NCBI GenBank assembly: GCA_013152415.1
Contig: JAADGI010000029.1
Span: 83,741-147,740, forward strand
Source of the DNA: Gammaproteobacteria bacterium
GTDB lineage: Bacteria; Pseudomonadota; Gammaproteobacteria; HyVt-429
Direction of reading: 5' to 3'
DNA: 64,000 nt
Shown here: one piece after another, positions 1-8,872 of the stretch
How the letters are laid out: each line of letters opens with the position of its first letter
How positions within the stretch are numbered: position 1 is the first letter of the stretch
Notes under the pieces: generated by a model
Databases searched by the model: none
What the model saw: the letters and a program-made list of their open reading frames with translations, nothing else
Told to the model about the DNA's origin: nothing
Position numbers and translations under genes: made by a program

Positions 1-282
1 GGTGGGCCTTTGTGGCATGAGATGCTGCAAGAGGGTGGCCATATCATGAAGGTATCACGGGACAAGGGTGGTGCCCTGGTGGCCCAGCTGGCCCACGCAG
101 TCGGTGAATGGGGCCAGGTGCTCGGTGACAAACTCGATGAATCGCTGGTCTATCATACCGGTGAGGTGACCCATGGGGGCCGCTTTCAATGCACGGATTG
201 CCCGGAAACCATCGAGTTGAAAAAACCGGGGCATCTGCCGCCATGCCCGAAATGCCATGGCAGCCAATACCGGCGCGCGTGA
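1..282 (+). CDS. Zinc-ribbon protein of the DUF1451 (YbeL-like) family, 3' part only
   Basis: The reading frame is open to the left edge of the window, so only the C-terminal 93 codons or so are present. The visible part carries the family hallmark YHTGEVT followed by two zinc-binding pairs, CTDC and CPKC, and ends in the usual QYRR-type tail. DUF1451 proteins are about 150 residues with a helical N-terminal half, which lies outside the window. Their function is not established. The TTG at position 10 is only an artefact start inside the gene. No promoter can be judged. Confidence 0.8.
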   Translation, partial: GGPLWHEMLQEGGHIMKVSRDKGGALVAQLAHAVGEWGQVLGDKLDESLVYHTGEVTHGGRFQCTDCPETIELKKPGHLPPCPKCHGSQYRRA

Positions 283-376
283 TACTAGGGTGATGTGAGA
301 TCGGGCTAACCCATAGCCACATGGGGTCCCGTGGGACGCGTCCATGCGTTGACCTGGGGCAAGCGGTGCGTCTGGC

Positions 377-874
377 CTAAAAATAATGCAACAGCGTGGC
401 CAATCCCCAAAGGGCCAACGCACCGTAGGCACCCGCCAAGACATCATCAAGCATAATGCCCAATCCACCGGGCATTTCCTGGTCCAGGCGACGAATCGGC
501 CAGGGCTTGACGATGTCGAACAGACGAAAAAACACAAACCCAAGCCCGACCCAGACCAATCCAGATGGCGCAAAGCTCATGGTAAGCAGGTAACCCACAA
601 TTTCGTCCCAAACAATACCGGGGTGATCATGTACGCCCAGATCTCGGGCAGTACGTCCACACAGCCACACGCCCATGGCAAACAGCCCCACGGTAATCCC
701 CATATACAGCGGCCAGGACAAACTGCTCATGAGCATAAACAGAGGCACCGCCACCAGAGTACCCCAGGTCCCTGGGGCCACCGGACCACAACCGCTGCCA
801 AAACCAAATGCCAGAAAATGAACAGGATTGCGCCATACGCTCCGAGGGCACTGTAATTGCTTATCAACCATCAT
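377..874 (-). CDS. pgpA: Phosphatidylglycerophosphatase A
   Basis: This 165-residue membrane enzyme dephosphorylates phosphatidylglycerol phosphate to phosphatidylglycerol in the inner membrane. The family signature SGCGPVAPGTWGT is at about residues 27-39. The acidic catalytic segment (H83, D84 then IVWDEIVGY, D90-E91) and the FRLFDIVKPWPI motif near 117-128 are present, with hydrophobic stretches between. Its ATG overlaps the thiL stop codon in an ATGA arrangement, so it is translationally coupled as the last gene of the nusB-thiL-pgpA unit. This is the usual gammaproteobacterial order. Confidence 0.95.
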   Translation of the reverse strand: MMVDKQLQCPRSVWRNPVHFLAFGFGSGCGPVAPGTWGTLVAVPLFMLMSSLSWPLYMGITVGLFAMGVWLCGRTARDLGVHDHPGIVWDEIVGYLLTMSFAPSGLVWVGLGFVFFRLFDIVKPWPIRRLDQEMPGGLGIMLDDVLAGAYGALALWGLATLLHYF

Positions 875-1836
875 TGAGAAAAGTGATCAAATCCCCGCCG
901 GTCGCTGCGGTACAGACTACCGTCCATTTGCCGGATGCGGAGTCCCGCCCCAGGTTCAATGGTACCGATTTGACGCAGCGGACAGGCCAAGCTGGCAAAG
1001 TCCTCTTGCACGGCAACGGCATGTTCGGGGGGTAAGGTAAAACAAAGCTCATAGTCATCACCGTGACTCAAGGCAAAGGCCCAGTCTCCCCCGCCCTGGA
1101 GATAAGCCTCATAGGCGTCAGACACAGGGACCCGACCCAATTCGATATTGGCGCCCACACCGCTGGAGGACAGGATGTGGCCCAGATCCGCCACCAGGCC
1201 GTCAGACAGGTCGATAGCTGCGCTGGCTCGATCCCGCAGCACTATGCCCTCCTGCACACGGGGGGTGGGCCGATTAAGCCTATGGATGAGCTGCGGGTGA
1301 TGATTTTGAGCCAGATCTATTGTGCCCTGAAGAATACCAAGACCGAGGGCGGCATCGCCCACACTGCCGGTCACATAGATCAGGTCACCTGATTGGGCAC
1401 CGCCCCGTGTCAGTGCCTTTCCAGTGGGTACCCCACCGCATAAATGTAGACCCACCGCCAAAGGACCCCGTACCGTATCGCCGCCCACCAGTTGAAGGTC
1501 ATAGCCCTTAGCCAGCTCATAAAAACCACGGGCAAAATCTGACAACCACCGCTCATCGGCCTCGGGTAGCACCAATTGCAGGCTGGCCCAGGCGGGCTCT
1601 GCCCCCATGGCGGCCAGATCACTGAGATTGACTGCCAGGGCTTTGTAGGCAACATCGTAGGCCGTAGTGGCCTTAGGGAAATGGCGGCCTGCCAGCAATA
1701 TGTCGCTGGTCATGACCCATTCTTGATCGGGGCTGCAGCGTACGACGGCACCGTCATCCCCCACGCCGAGCACTACATCGTCACGGCTGACGCCACCCGA
1801 CGTAAAGAATCGTTGAATAAGGCTAAACTCATTCAC
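871..1836 (-). CDS. thiL: Thiamine-monophosphate kinase
   Basis: ThiL phosphorylates thiamine monophosphate to the cofactor thiamine diphosphate using ATP. The 321-residue protein has the N-terminal GDDGA Mg-ATP motif at residues 26-30, the VGGDTVRGP segment in the middle, and a DLSDGLVADLGH segment around residue 210, all typical of this AIR-synthase-like family. Length is normal. It follows nusB by 18 bases and overlaps pgpA by 4 bases, so the three genes are very likely one transcript. Confidence 0.96.
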   Translation of the reverse strand: MNEFSLIQRFFTSGGVSRDDVVLGVGDDGAVVRCSPDQEWVMTSDILLAGRHFPKATTAYDVAYKALAVNLSDLAAMGAEPAWASLQLVLPEADERWLSDFARGFYELAKGYDLQLVGGDTVRGPLAVGLHLCGGVPTGKALTRGGAQSGDLIYVTGSVGDAALGLGILQGTIDLAQNHHPQLIHRLNRPTPRVQEGIVLRDRASAAIDLSDGLVADLGHILSSSGVGANIELGRVPVSDAYEAYLQGGGDWAFALSHGDDYELCFTLPPEHAVAVQEDFASLACPLRQIGTIEPGAGLRIRQMDGSLYRSDRRGFDHFSQ

Positions 1837-1854
1837 AGCCGCAGCAGACCGCAG

Positions 1855-2277
1855 CTAGCCGTCCATCTCGTCTGATCGCAACTCCATGGCAATTTTGTCC
1901 ACCACACCGTTGATAAAACGATAGCTTTGCTCCGAGGCGAAGGTCTTGGCCAATTCCACAGCCTCATTGATGACAACCTTAAAGGGAATGTCATGTTCAA
2001 ACTCAAGTTCAAACGTGGCAATACGCAATATAGCCCGTTCCACCGGATCCACATTTTCAATATCACGACCAATATGGGGAGTAATGTGGTCTTCCAACTC
2101 GTGAATGCGCAAGGGCACTTCTTTGACCAAGTGGTGGAAATACGCCTTGTCGGCACCGGTCAAATCGTGATCGTAGATAAAGTGGGACTCAATATCATCA
2201 ATGTCTTGCCCGGTGAGGGCCCATTGGTATAAAGCCTGCACCGCCGCCATACGTGCCTGATGTCGACTCCCCGGCAT
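1855..2277 (-). CDS. nusB: Transcription antitermination factor NusB
   Basis: NusB binds boxA RNA with S10 (NusE) in antitermination complexes, especially on rRNA operons. The 140-residue all-helical protein starts MPGSRHQARMAAVQALYQW, with the family's arginine-rich N-terminus followed by the A-x-Q-A-L-YQ helix. It contains the PVERAILRIATFEL core and ends with the INGVVDKIA helix. It lies 9 bases after ribH, the standard ribH-nusB arrangement. Confidence 0.96.
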   Translation of the reverse strand: MPGSRHQARMAAVQALYQWALTGQDIDDIESHFIYDHDLTGADKAYFHHLVKEVPLRIHELEDHITPHIGRDIENVDPVERAILRIATFELEFEHDIPFKVVINEAVELAKTFASEQSYRFINGVVDKIAMELRSDEMDG

Positions 2278-2286
2278 ATGCTTCCC

Positions 2287-2763
2287 CTAGGACCGCAATT
2301 TGGCGAGCAGATTGACCATCTCGACCACCGTCATGGCCGCTTCGGCACCCTTGTTACCGGCCTTGGTGCCGGCGCGCTCAATAGCCTGTTCAATGGTGTC
2401 CACGGTCAATACCCCAAAACCCACCGGGGTATCAAACTGATTGCTGACCTGGGCAATCCCCTTGACGCATTCCCCCGCCACATATTCAAAATGGGGGGTA
2501 GCACCCCGTATCACCGCGCCCAGGACGACGAGTCCAACGTACTTTCCTGATGCTGCCATGGCCTTGACGGCCAAGGGCAGTTCAAAGGCCCCCGGCACCT
2601 TGACCACGTCAATCCGATCAGTGGAAATACCGTGGCGCCTTAACACATCAACAGCGCCTTCCAGCAGACGATCACCAATAAAATGATTAAACCGACTCAA
2701 GGCTATGCCTATACGTCCCTCACCCAGGGTGAGTTCACCTTCTATTATTTTATAATCTTGCAT
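2287..2763 (-). CDS. ribH: 6,7-dimethyl-8-ribityllumazine synthase (riboflavin synthase beta)
   Basis: RibH condenses 5-amino-6-ribitylaminouracil with 3,4-dihydroxy-2-butanone 4-phosphate to give lumazine, the penultimate riboflavin step. The 158-residue protein has the substrate-binding PGAFELPLA segment and the [14 protein letters not shown] segment carrying the catalytic histidine. I chose the ATG at 2763 (MQDYKIIEG) rather than one 60 bases upstream, because the family starts here and a GGTGG ribosome-binding site precedes it. The upstream end lies 22 bases after the ribB stop. Confidence 0.95.
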   Translation of the reverse strand: MQDYKIIEGELTLGEGRIGIALSRFNHFIGDRLLEGAVDVLRRHGISTDRIDVVKVPGAFELPLAVKAMAASGKYVGLVVLGAVIRGATPHFEYVAGECVKGIAQVSNQFDTPVGFGVLTVDTIEQAIERAGTKAGNKGAEAAMTVVEMVNLLAKLRS

Positions 2764-2785
2764 CAATCCACCCTTTCCAATTTCA

Positions 2786-3898
2786 TCATCTTTCCTCAAC
2801 ATACTCCACGATATCCAGGCCAAAACCGGAGAGGCTGTGTACCTTGATGGGGCTACCCAATAACCTCATCTGACCTACACCGAGGTCTGCGAGTATTTGT
2901 GCACCCACCCCCACCATGCGCACGTCTTCCGATTTCCCCTGGCCATACCCGGTACGACCGGTTTCGGGGCGACCATATTGCGCAATTTGATGGATAAGTT
3001 CAGCGCCCTCCATGGGGTAGTCTAACAGTACCACGACGCCATGACCCTCTTTGGCGATACGCTCCAGCGAGGATCCCACCGGCCAGGTGTAGCCCGGACG
3101 AAATTCGGCAAACCGATCCAGGCCACCGCTATCCACATGTACCCGTACCAGGGTGGGGACATCCGCCCGCTGTTCTCCCATGGACAGGGCCAGGTGGGTG
3201 CGGCCATCAATCACATCAAGATAGGCACACAAACGAAATTCACCAAACGCAGTGGCAAAAGGACACTGCGCAACCCGTTCTACGGTGGACTCATTTTCCA
3301 GACGATAACGAATCAAGTCAGCGATAGTGCCGATCTTTAGGCCATGCTCTGCGGCAAATTTCTCCAACTCGGGCAGGCGCGCCATACTGCCATCCTCGTT
3401 CAGGATCTCACAAATCACCCCGGAAGGATCAAGCCCCGCGAGCCTGGCCAAATCCACCGCTGCCTCGGTGTGGCCGGCCCGGTTCAACACCCCACCGGCC
3501 TGGGCCATGAGCGGAAAAATATGGCCCGGTTGCACCACATCGTGAGCCACGGCATCGGCCTTCACCGCCGCCCGCACCGTGGTAGCACGGTCGGCCGCAG
3601 ATATCCCGGTAGTGACACCCTCGGCAGCCTCAATGGACACCGTAAAATTTGTTGAATGACGGGAGCCATTGTCGTTTACCATCAACGGTAACTGCAGCTG
3701 TTGGCAGCGCTCACCCGTGAGCGACAGACAAATCAGGCCACGGCCGTAGCGGGCCATAAAATTAATGACCTCAGTGGTGATGTGCTCAGCTGCAATGACG
3801 AGGTCGCCCTCGTTCTCACGATCTTCGTCATCCATGAGCACAACAATCTTGCCCTGACGAAAATCATCGACAATATCTTTGATGGGGCTGAAAGCCAT
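2786..3898 (-). CDS. ribB: 3,4-dihydroxy-2-butanone 4-phosphate synthase with degenerate GTP cyclohydrolase II domain (RibBX type)
   Basis: The N-terminal domain (about residues 1-200) makes the four-carbon riboflavin precursor from ribulose 5-phosphate; its [12 protein letters not shown] metal and substrate motif is at 22-33 and [14 protein letters not shown] near 142-155. The C-terminal domain has the shape of GTP cyclohydrolase II, but the zinc ligands of that enzyme (the ECLTGD...RCDCG region) are absent. The equivalent stretch reads [18 protein letters not shown], and the QEGRGIGL substrate loop is also changed. This matches the known proteobacterial RibBX variant, in which the second domain has lost GTP cyclohydrolase activity. 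A separate ribA should exist elsewhere. It lies 2 bases after ribE. Confidence 0.93.
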   Translation of the reverse strand: MAFSPIKDIVDDFRQGKIVVLMDDEDRENEGDLVIAAEHITTEVINFMARYGRGLICLSLTGERCQQLQLPLMVNDNGSRHSTNFTVSIEAAEGVTTGISAADRATTVRAAVKADAVAHDVVQPGHIFPLMAQAGGVLNRAGHTEAAVDLARLAGLDPSGVICEILNEDGSMARLPELEKFAAEHGLKIGTIADLIRYRLENESTVERVAQCPFATAFGEFRLCAYLDVIDGRTHLALSMGEQRADVPTLVRVHVDSGGLDRFAEFRPGYTWPVGSSLERIAKEGHGVVVLLDYPMEGAELIHQIAQYGRPETGRTGYGQGKSEDVRMVGVGAQILADLGVGQMRLLGSPIKVHSLSGFGLDIVEYVEER

Positions 3899-3900
3899 AT

Positions 3901-4569
3901 CTAGTTTTTCCCCTTATCCATAAAACCGTATTCTTTTAACACATCGGCAGTCACCGTCGGTACTGCGGCGTTGGCCCCGACCCCGAGTACAATGCGTTCC
4001 AGATAGCGGGCGATGAGATCCACCTCGAGATTGACCCGCTGCCCGGGGTGATAATCCCCCAAGGTAGTATGGCTCAAGGTCTGTGGGATAAGGGTCAAGG
4101 CGAACTCCTGATCATCAACGGCATTCACCGTAAGACTCACACCATCAATCGCAACAGAACCCTTGTTGGCAATATAATGGGCCAATTCACTTGGGGGGCG
4201 GATATGCAACTCAGTAGTCTGACCCGTATCCTCACGCGCTGACACCATCCCCACACCATCCACATGACCGCTTGTTAAGTGTCCCCCCAAACGATCTTGC
4301 AGGCGCAGGGCCAGCTCCAGGTTGACTCGCTGGCCCGTGGACAAGTCCCCAAGAATCGTTCGCGTCAGGGTCTCCGCAGACAGATCAGCACTAAAACACC
4401 GATCACCGAAGCTCACTGCGGTCAAACACACGCCACTGACAGCAATGCTGTCACCGATACGCGCGCCGGACAAATCCAGATCAGCACTATCGATAATCAT
4501 TACCGCATCGCTGCCGGTGTGACGTAGCTCTCGCAGGGTACCCACTGCCTGAATAATACCGGTAAACAT
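3901..4569 (-). CDS. ribE: Riboflavin synthase alpha chain
   Basis: Riboflavin synthase dismutates two lumazine molecules into riboflavin and the pyrimidine precursor. The 222-residue protein shows the internal duplication of the family. The N-terminal barrel begins MFTGIIQAVG and includes SAETLTRT; the second barrel has SGHVDGVG and GVSLTVNAV, and the C-terminal region carries the DLIARYLERI helix. It lies 6 bases downstream of ribD and 2 bases before ribB, within a compact ribD-ribE-ribB-ribH-nusB block. Confidence 0.96.
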   Translation of the reverse strand: MFTGIIQAVGTLRELRHTGSDAVMIIDSADLDLSGARIGDSIAVSGVCLTAVSFGDRCFSADLSAETLTRTILGDLSTGQRVNLELALRLQDRLGGHLTSGHVDGVGMVSAREDTGQTTELHIRPPSELAHYIANKGSVAIDGVSLTVNAVDDQEFALTLIPQTLSHTTLGDYHPGQRVNLEVDLIARYLERIVLGVGANAAVPTVTADVLKEYGFMDKGKN

Positions 4570-4575
4570 AGAATG

Positions 4576-5685
4576 CTATCCGCCCTTGGCCACAGATCTG
4601 GTGACCTTCGCCTGTATACGCCAATCTCGACCCACTGGGCGCACATCTACAATATCCAGCGCGATACGGTCACCAAGCTGTTCTAGTGCCGCAAGATTAA
4701 ACATACCTCGCGCCTGATTCCCCATGAGGTGAGGGGCAAGGTAAACAATCAACTCATCCACCAGATTCGCTGTCAACAACGCACCTGCCAAAGTCGCGCC
4801 TGCCTCTACCATCACTTCATTGATCTGTTGCTGCCCCAGTTGCGCCATCATCTCTGCCAAATCAACACCACCGGTCGAGGCGGGCAGCAACATAACCTCT
4901 GCCCCTGCGCTACGCAAACGTTCACTATAATTTTTATCATCTGATGTGGTCACAATCAACACACCACCGGTGCTGGCAAATAACTTGGCGCTATCTGGGG
5001 TACTCAAGTGACTGTCCACAACCACCCGCAGGGGCTGACGCTCGACACCATCCAGACGCACATTCAGGGACGGATCATCTGCCAATACCGTACCCACGCC
5101 AGTAAGAATGGCGGAACTCCGTGCTCGCCAATATTGCACGTCTTCACGAGCCGCAGCAGAGCTTATCCATTTGCTTTGCCCCGAAGCCATGGCGGTACGC
5201 CCATCCAGGCTGGCCGCCATCTTAATGCGCACCCAGGGACGGGAGCGGGTCATACGGCTGACGTAACCTGGGTTTAAGGCCAGGGCCTCGGCCTCCATCA
5301 CCCCCCTTTCCACTTCGATACCGGCTTCCCTGAGGCGCTGGAGGGCACCACAGTTGGCCTGGGGGTTCGGATCATTAGATGCCATAACGACCCTTGCCAC
5401 ACCGGCCTTTATCAGGGCCTCGGTACACGGTGGGGTGCGGCCTTGATGGTTGCAAGGTTCCAAAGTTACATAGGCGGTGGCCCCTCGGGTTTGATCGCCG
5501 GCGGCCTTGATGGCCAACACCTCGGCATGGGCCTCACCGGCGCGTTGGTGCCAACCCTCACCAAGGATCTCTCCATCACGAGCGATAACACAACCCACCC
5601 GGGGATTGGGGTCAGTGCTGTAGAGACCGCGCTGGGCCAACCGCAAGGCGCGAGCCATGCAGCGATAATCACTCGGATGGATCAT
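4576..5685 (-). CDS. ribD: Bifunctional pyrimidine deaminase/reductase of riboflavin synthesis
   Basis: The N-terminal zinc deaminase domain (about residues 1-145) has the catalytic HAEVLAIKAA and the zinc-ligand motif EPCNHQGRTPPC. The C-terminal domain (about 150-365) is a dihydrofolate-reductase-like NADPH reductase with the RPWVRIKMAASLDGRTA entry motif. Together they convert the GTP cyclohydrolase product into 5-amino-6-ribitylamino-uracil phosphate. The length of 369 is normal. It is the first rib gene of the cluster, 38 bases after nrdR. No FMN riboswitch is visible before it. Confidence 0.96.
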   Translation of the reverse strand: MIHPSDYRCMARALRLAQRGLYSTDPNPRVGCVIARDGEILGEGWHQRAGEAHAEVLAIKAAGDQTRGATAYVTLEPCNHQGRTPPCTEALIKAGVARVVMASNDPNPQANCGALQRLREAGIEVERGVMEAEALALNPGYVSRMTRSRPWVRIKMAASLDGRTAMASGQSKWISSAAAREDVQYWRARSSAILTGVGTVLADDPSLNVRLDGVERQPLRVVVDSHLSTPDSAKLFASTGGVLIVTTSDDKNYSERLRSAGAEVMLLPASTGGVDLAEMMAQLGQQQINEVMVEAGATLAGALLTANLVDELIVYLAPHLMGNQARGMFNLAALEQLGDRIALDIVDVRPVGRDWRIQAKVTRSVAKGG

Positions 5686-5723
5686 GTACTCTTCTCTGGT
5701 AAGTAAATAGCGGGGACGGTCAA

Positions 5724-6233
5724 TTACTTTTTACTTTCGGCGGGCAACAGCGACATCTGCTGCCGCCTTGTTTCCGATGAGGGTTCATTTTTCAAACGCT
5801 GAAGCTCAGCACTGAATGCCTCCAAATCCTGGAATTGCCGGTACACCGAGGCAAACCTCACATAGGCCACCTGATCCAACTCTTTCAATTCCTCCATCAC
5901 CCACTCACCAATACGTGACGAGGCTAATTCGCGATCACCGGTGGCCAATATACGGTGCTGGATACGCAAAATAGTGGCTTCAGTCACATTGGTATCTACC
6001 GGCCGCTTTTCCAGGGCCCGGTAGATCCCGGCCCGCATCTTGTCCTCATTATAGGGCTCACGGCGGCCACCGGACTTGATGATATGAGGCATACGCAATT
6101 CTGCGGTCTCGAAAGTGGTAAAACGCTCACGACAGGCATTGCACTCACGCCGCCGCCGTACGGAATCTCCATTATCGGCCAGGCGCGAGTCCACCACGCG
6201 GGTATCATCAGCAGAGCAAAACGGACAGTGCAT
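5724..6233 (-). CDS. nrdR: Ribonucleotide reductase transcriptional repressor NrdR
   Basis: NrdR is a nucleotide-sensing repressor of ribonucleotide reductase genes. The 169-residue protein has an N-terminal four-cysteine zinc ribbon (CPFC at 3-6 and ECNAC near 30-34) followed by an ATP-cone domain from about residue 49 to 139. The [14 protein letters not shown] entry to the cone is present. It sits between glyA and ribD, a conserved gammaproteobacterial position. Confidence 0.96.
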   Translation of the reverse strand: MHCPFCSADDTRVVDSRLADNGDSVRRRRECNACRERFTTFETAELRMPHIIKSGGRREPYNEDKMRAGIYRALEKRPVDTNVTEATILRIQHRILATGDRELASSRIGEWVMEELKELDQVAYVRFASVYRQFQDLEAFSAELQRLKNEPSSETRRQQMSLLPAESKK

Positions 6234-6240
6234 AGGGTTT

Positions 6241-6280
6241 CAGGTGCAAGTGACAGGATACAGGTGACAAGATACAAGTG
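6241..6280. repeat. Short tandem repeat of a 14-bp unit
   Basis: Two adjacent 14-base units, CAAGTGACAGGATA (6247-6260) and CAGGTGACAAGATA (6261-6274), are flanked by partial units CAGGTG and CAAGTG. The consensus is CARGTGACARGATA. The repeat lies 8 bases upstream of the nrdR start in the 221-base glyA-nrdR gap. It does not match the NrdR box (ACACWATATATAGTGT type). I see no RNA gene in the rest of the gap. Confidence 0.6.
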
Positions 6281-6454
6281 CTTGTTGCCAGACGCAATAT
6301 GCAGTGGCTAGAAACCCCATATTCAACAAGAACTGGGGCTATAGGTGACTCGCTTTCCCCTCTTCAATATATGCCAATGGACACGAAAGTCATCCTTCGC
6401 AAGATGTTGAGCTTCACTCGGCACCAAGCAGCATTAAAAATGCTCGCATTTAAA

Positions 6455-7708
6455 CTATCCATATACCGGAAACCGTTTACATAGCGCCACTACGTGGCCC
6501 AGCACTTTTTCGTGTACTGAGGGGTTATCCATATTGTCGATGATGTCGCACATCCAGTGCGCCAGATCCCGACATTCGGCCTCACCAAAGCCACGGGTTG
6601 TCACTGCCGGGGTACCGATACGGATACCGCTGGTGATAAAGGGCGAGCGTGGGTCATTAGGAACGGCATTCTTATTGACCGTAATGTTCGCCACACCCAG
6701 TGCTGCTTCCACATCCTTACCGGTGAGGTCCTTGGCGATGAGGTCAATCAGAATCAAATGATTGTCGGTGCCCCCGGAGACCAACTGAAGGCCCCGCTCT
6801 GACATCACCTTTGCCATAGCCCTGGCATTGTCCAGTACCTGTTGCTGATAGACCTTGAACTCAGGTTCCAGGGCCTCTTTAAAGGCCACCGCCTTGGCGG
6901 CAATCACATGCATCAGGGGGCCACCCTGGGTGCCAGGAAACACCACCGAATTGAGTTTCTTTTCGATCTCCGGATTGGCCCGAGCCAGAATGATGCCGCC
7001 ACGGGGGCCACGCAGGGTCTTGTGGGTGGTTGAAGTGGTCACGTCGGCAATGGCCACCGGACTGGGATAGACACCCGCAGCAATCAAGCCGGCAGGATGG
7101 GCCATATCAACAAATAAGTAAGCCCCCACGGCATCGGCAATATCCCGAAACCGTTGCCAGTCCACCACCCGGGAATAGGCGGAAAATCCGGCCACGATCA
7201 TCTTCGGTTTGTGCTCTTGCGCCAACGATTCCACCTGGGTGTAGTCGATCTCACCCGTGGACTCATCCAGACCATACTGTACCGCGTTAAAAAGCTTCCC
7301 GGAGAAATTGACCTTGGCGCCATGGGTCAGATGACCACCGTGAGCCAAACTCATACCCAGTATGGTATCCCCAGGTAACAAGAGGGCCAGATACACTGCG
7401 GCATTGGCCTGAGAACCGGAGTGGGGTTGAACGTTGGCATAGTCGGCACCGAATAATTCCTTGGCTCGATCAATAGCCAATTGTTCCGCCACATCTACAT
7501 TTTCACAGCCACCGTAATAGCGCTTACCGGGATAGCCTTCGGCATATTTATTGGTCAGCACCGAGCCCTGGGCCTCCATCACCCGGGGACTGGCATAATT
7601 CTCCGAGGCAATGAGTTCTATGTGCTGTTCCTGACGCAGACGCTCCTGCTCCATGGCGACAGCCAGTTCATCATCAAAACCGGCAATGCTCATATTGCTG
7701 TCAAACAT
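6455..7708 (-). CDS. glyA: Serine hydroxymethyltransferase
   Basis: GlyA interconverts serine and glycine with tetrahydrofolate, supplying one-carbon units; it is PLP-dependent and cytosolic. The 417-residue protein has the PLP-lysine motif [15 protein letters not shown] near residue 225-239, the N-terminal [10 protein letters not shown] motif and the [10 protein letters not shown] segment. Length is normal. It is separated from secF by about 146 bases, so it may have its own promoter. No glycine riboswitch aptamer is evident in that gap. Confidence 0.97.
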   Translation of the reverse strand: MFDSNMSIAGFDDELAVAMEQERLRQEQHIELIASENYASPRVMEAQGSVLTNKYAEGYPGKRYYGGCENVDVAEQLAIDRAKELFGADYANVQPHSGSQANAAVYLALLLPGDTILGMSLAHGGHLTHGAKVNFSGKLFNAVQYGLDESTGEIDYTQVESLAQEHKPKMIVAGFSAYSRVVDWQRFRDIADAVGAYLFVDMAHPAGLIAAGVYPSPVAIADVTTSTTHKTLRGPRGGIILARANPEIEKKLNSVVFPGTQGGPLMHVIAAKAVAFKEALEPEFKVYQQQVLDNARAMAKVMSERGLQLVSGGTDNHLILIDLIAKDLTGKDVEAALGVANITVNKNAVPNDPRSPFITSGIRIGTPAVTTRGFGEAECRDLAHWMCDIIDNMDNPSVHEKVLGHVVALCKRFPVYG

Positions 7709-7854
7709 GAATGACTCCTGGGATGTTAGGCAAACACTTTGCCCAATAAAAACGGCCTGGGATAGCCGAGTAACAGTGGATTAGCTACGCCTCACCGAGG
7801 TGGCCCACCAGACCTATACGGGATAAACCACAACACAACTGTCGGCCCTAAAAT

Positions 7855-8865
7855 TTAAGGCATCCGATCCAGTTCGGCACCTTCCTTTTTGACCGGTATC
7901 ATATCTTCGCGGGAGATGCCCAAAACCAACACCACCGGACTGGCCACAAAAATCGAGGAATAGGTACCTACCAACACACCGATGATCAGGGCCACAGAAA
8001 ATCCATGGATCACCTCACCACCCATAAAAAACAGGGCCAGCAACACCAATAAGGTTGTCAGGGACGTCAAGATGGTACGTGGCAAGGTATCGTTGATGGA
8101 GGTGTTAATGATGTCTGTGGTGGACCCCTTGCGCATTCTTGGAAAATTTTCCCGAATACGATCAAACACCACTATGGTGTCGTTAAGGGAATAACCAATA
8201 ACCGCCAACAGTGCCGCCAGCACCGTCAGTGAAAATTCCATACCGAATATGGAGAACAGGCCCACGGTAATGACCACATCATGTACCAGGGCAACAATAG
8301 CACCCACAGCAAAGCGCCACTCAAAACGCCATGCCACATAGATGAGAATACCAAATAGGGCGTAGAGCATGGCCAAGCCCCCCTTCTCGGTAAGTTCCTC
8401 ACCCACCTGGGGACCCACAAACTCGACCCGCTTCATCTGCACCTTGCAGGGATGGGGGCTGGGGTTATGACTGCCCACACACTGCTGTACCTGGGTACCG
8501 GCACTCTCGGTAAAGTGCTCCCCAAAGGGCTTGCGCAACAGATCCACAACCTCATTGCTAATCTGGGCACTCTTTTTACCTGGGCTCACCGGTAGCCGCA
8601 CCATAATGTCCCTGGCGGTACCAAAATATTGCACCACCGCATCACTAAAACCACCCTCGGCGAGAGACTGGCGAGCCTGCTTGATATCCACGGCCTGATC
8701 GTAGACCACCTCCACCAAAGTACCCCCGGTAAAGTCGATACCATACTCAAGCCCACGGGTCGCCAATGACACCACCCCGGCAATGATGAACATGACCGAC
8801 ACCACCAGACCAAAGGTACGGTGACCAATAAAATCGATATGGGTTGTGGTCTTTAATATCTGCAT
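7855..8865 (-). CDS. secF: Protein translocase subunit SecF
   Basis: SecF pairs with SecD in the inner membrane and uses the proton gradient to help pull secreted proteins through SecYEG. The 336-residue protein has an N-terminal transmembrane helix, the DFTGGTLVEV motif near residue 45, a periplasmic P1 domain, and five further helices. The core contains the VIGYSLNDTIVVFDRIREN signature. It starts 7 bases after the secD stop. Confidence 0.97.
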   Translation of the reverse strand: MQILKTTTHIDFIGHRTFGLVVSVMFIIAGVVSLATRGLEYGIDFTGGTLVEVVYDQAVDIKQARQSLAEGGFSDAVVQYFGTARDIMVRLPVSPGKKSAQISNEVVDLLRKPFGEHFTESAGTQVQQCVGSHNPSPHPCKVQMKRVEFVGPQVGEELTEKGGLAMLYALFGILIYVAWRFEWRFAVGAIVALVHDVVITVGLFSIFGMEFSLTVLAALLAVIGYSLNDTIVVFDRIRENFPRMRKGSTTDIINTSINDTLPRTILTSLTTLLVLLALFFMGGEVIHGFSVALIIGVLVGTYSSIFVASPVVLVLGISREDMIPVKKEGAELDRMP

Positions 8866-8872
8866 GGTTAGC

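Noticed and set aside
5686..6233. FMN riboswitch before ribD
   Set aside because: The gap before ribD is only 38 bases and no RFN-element words are present.
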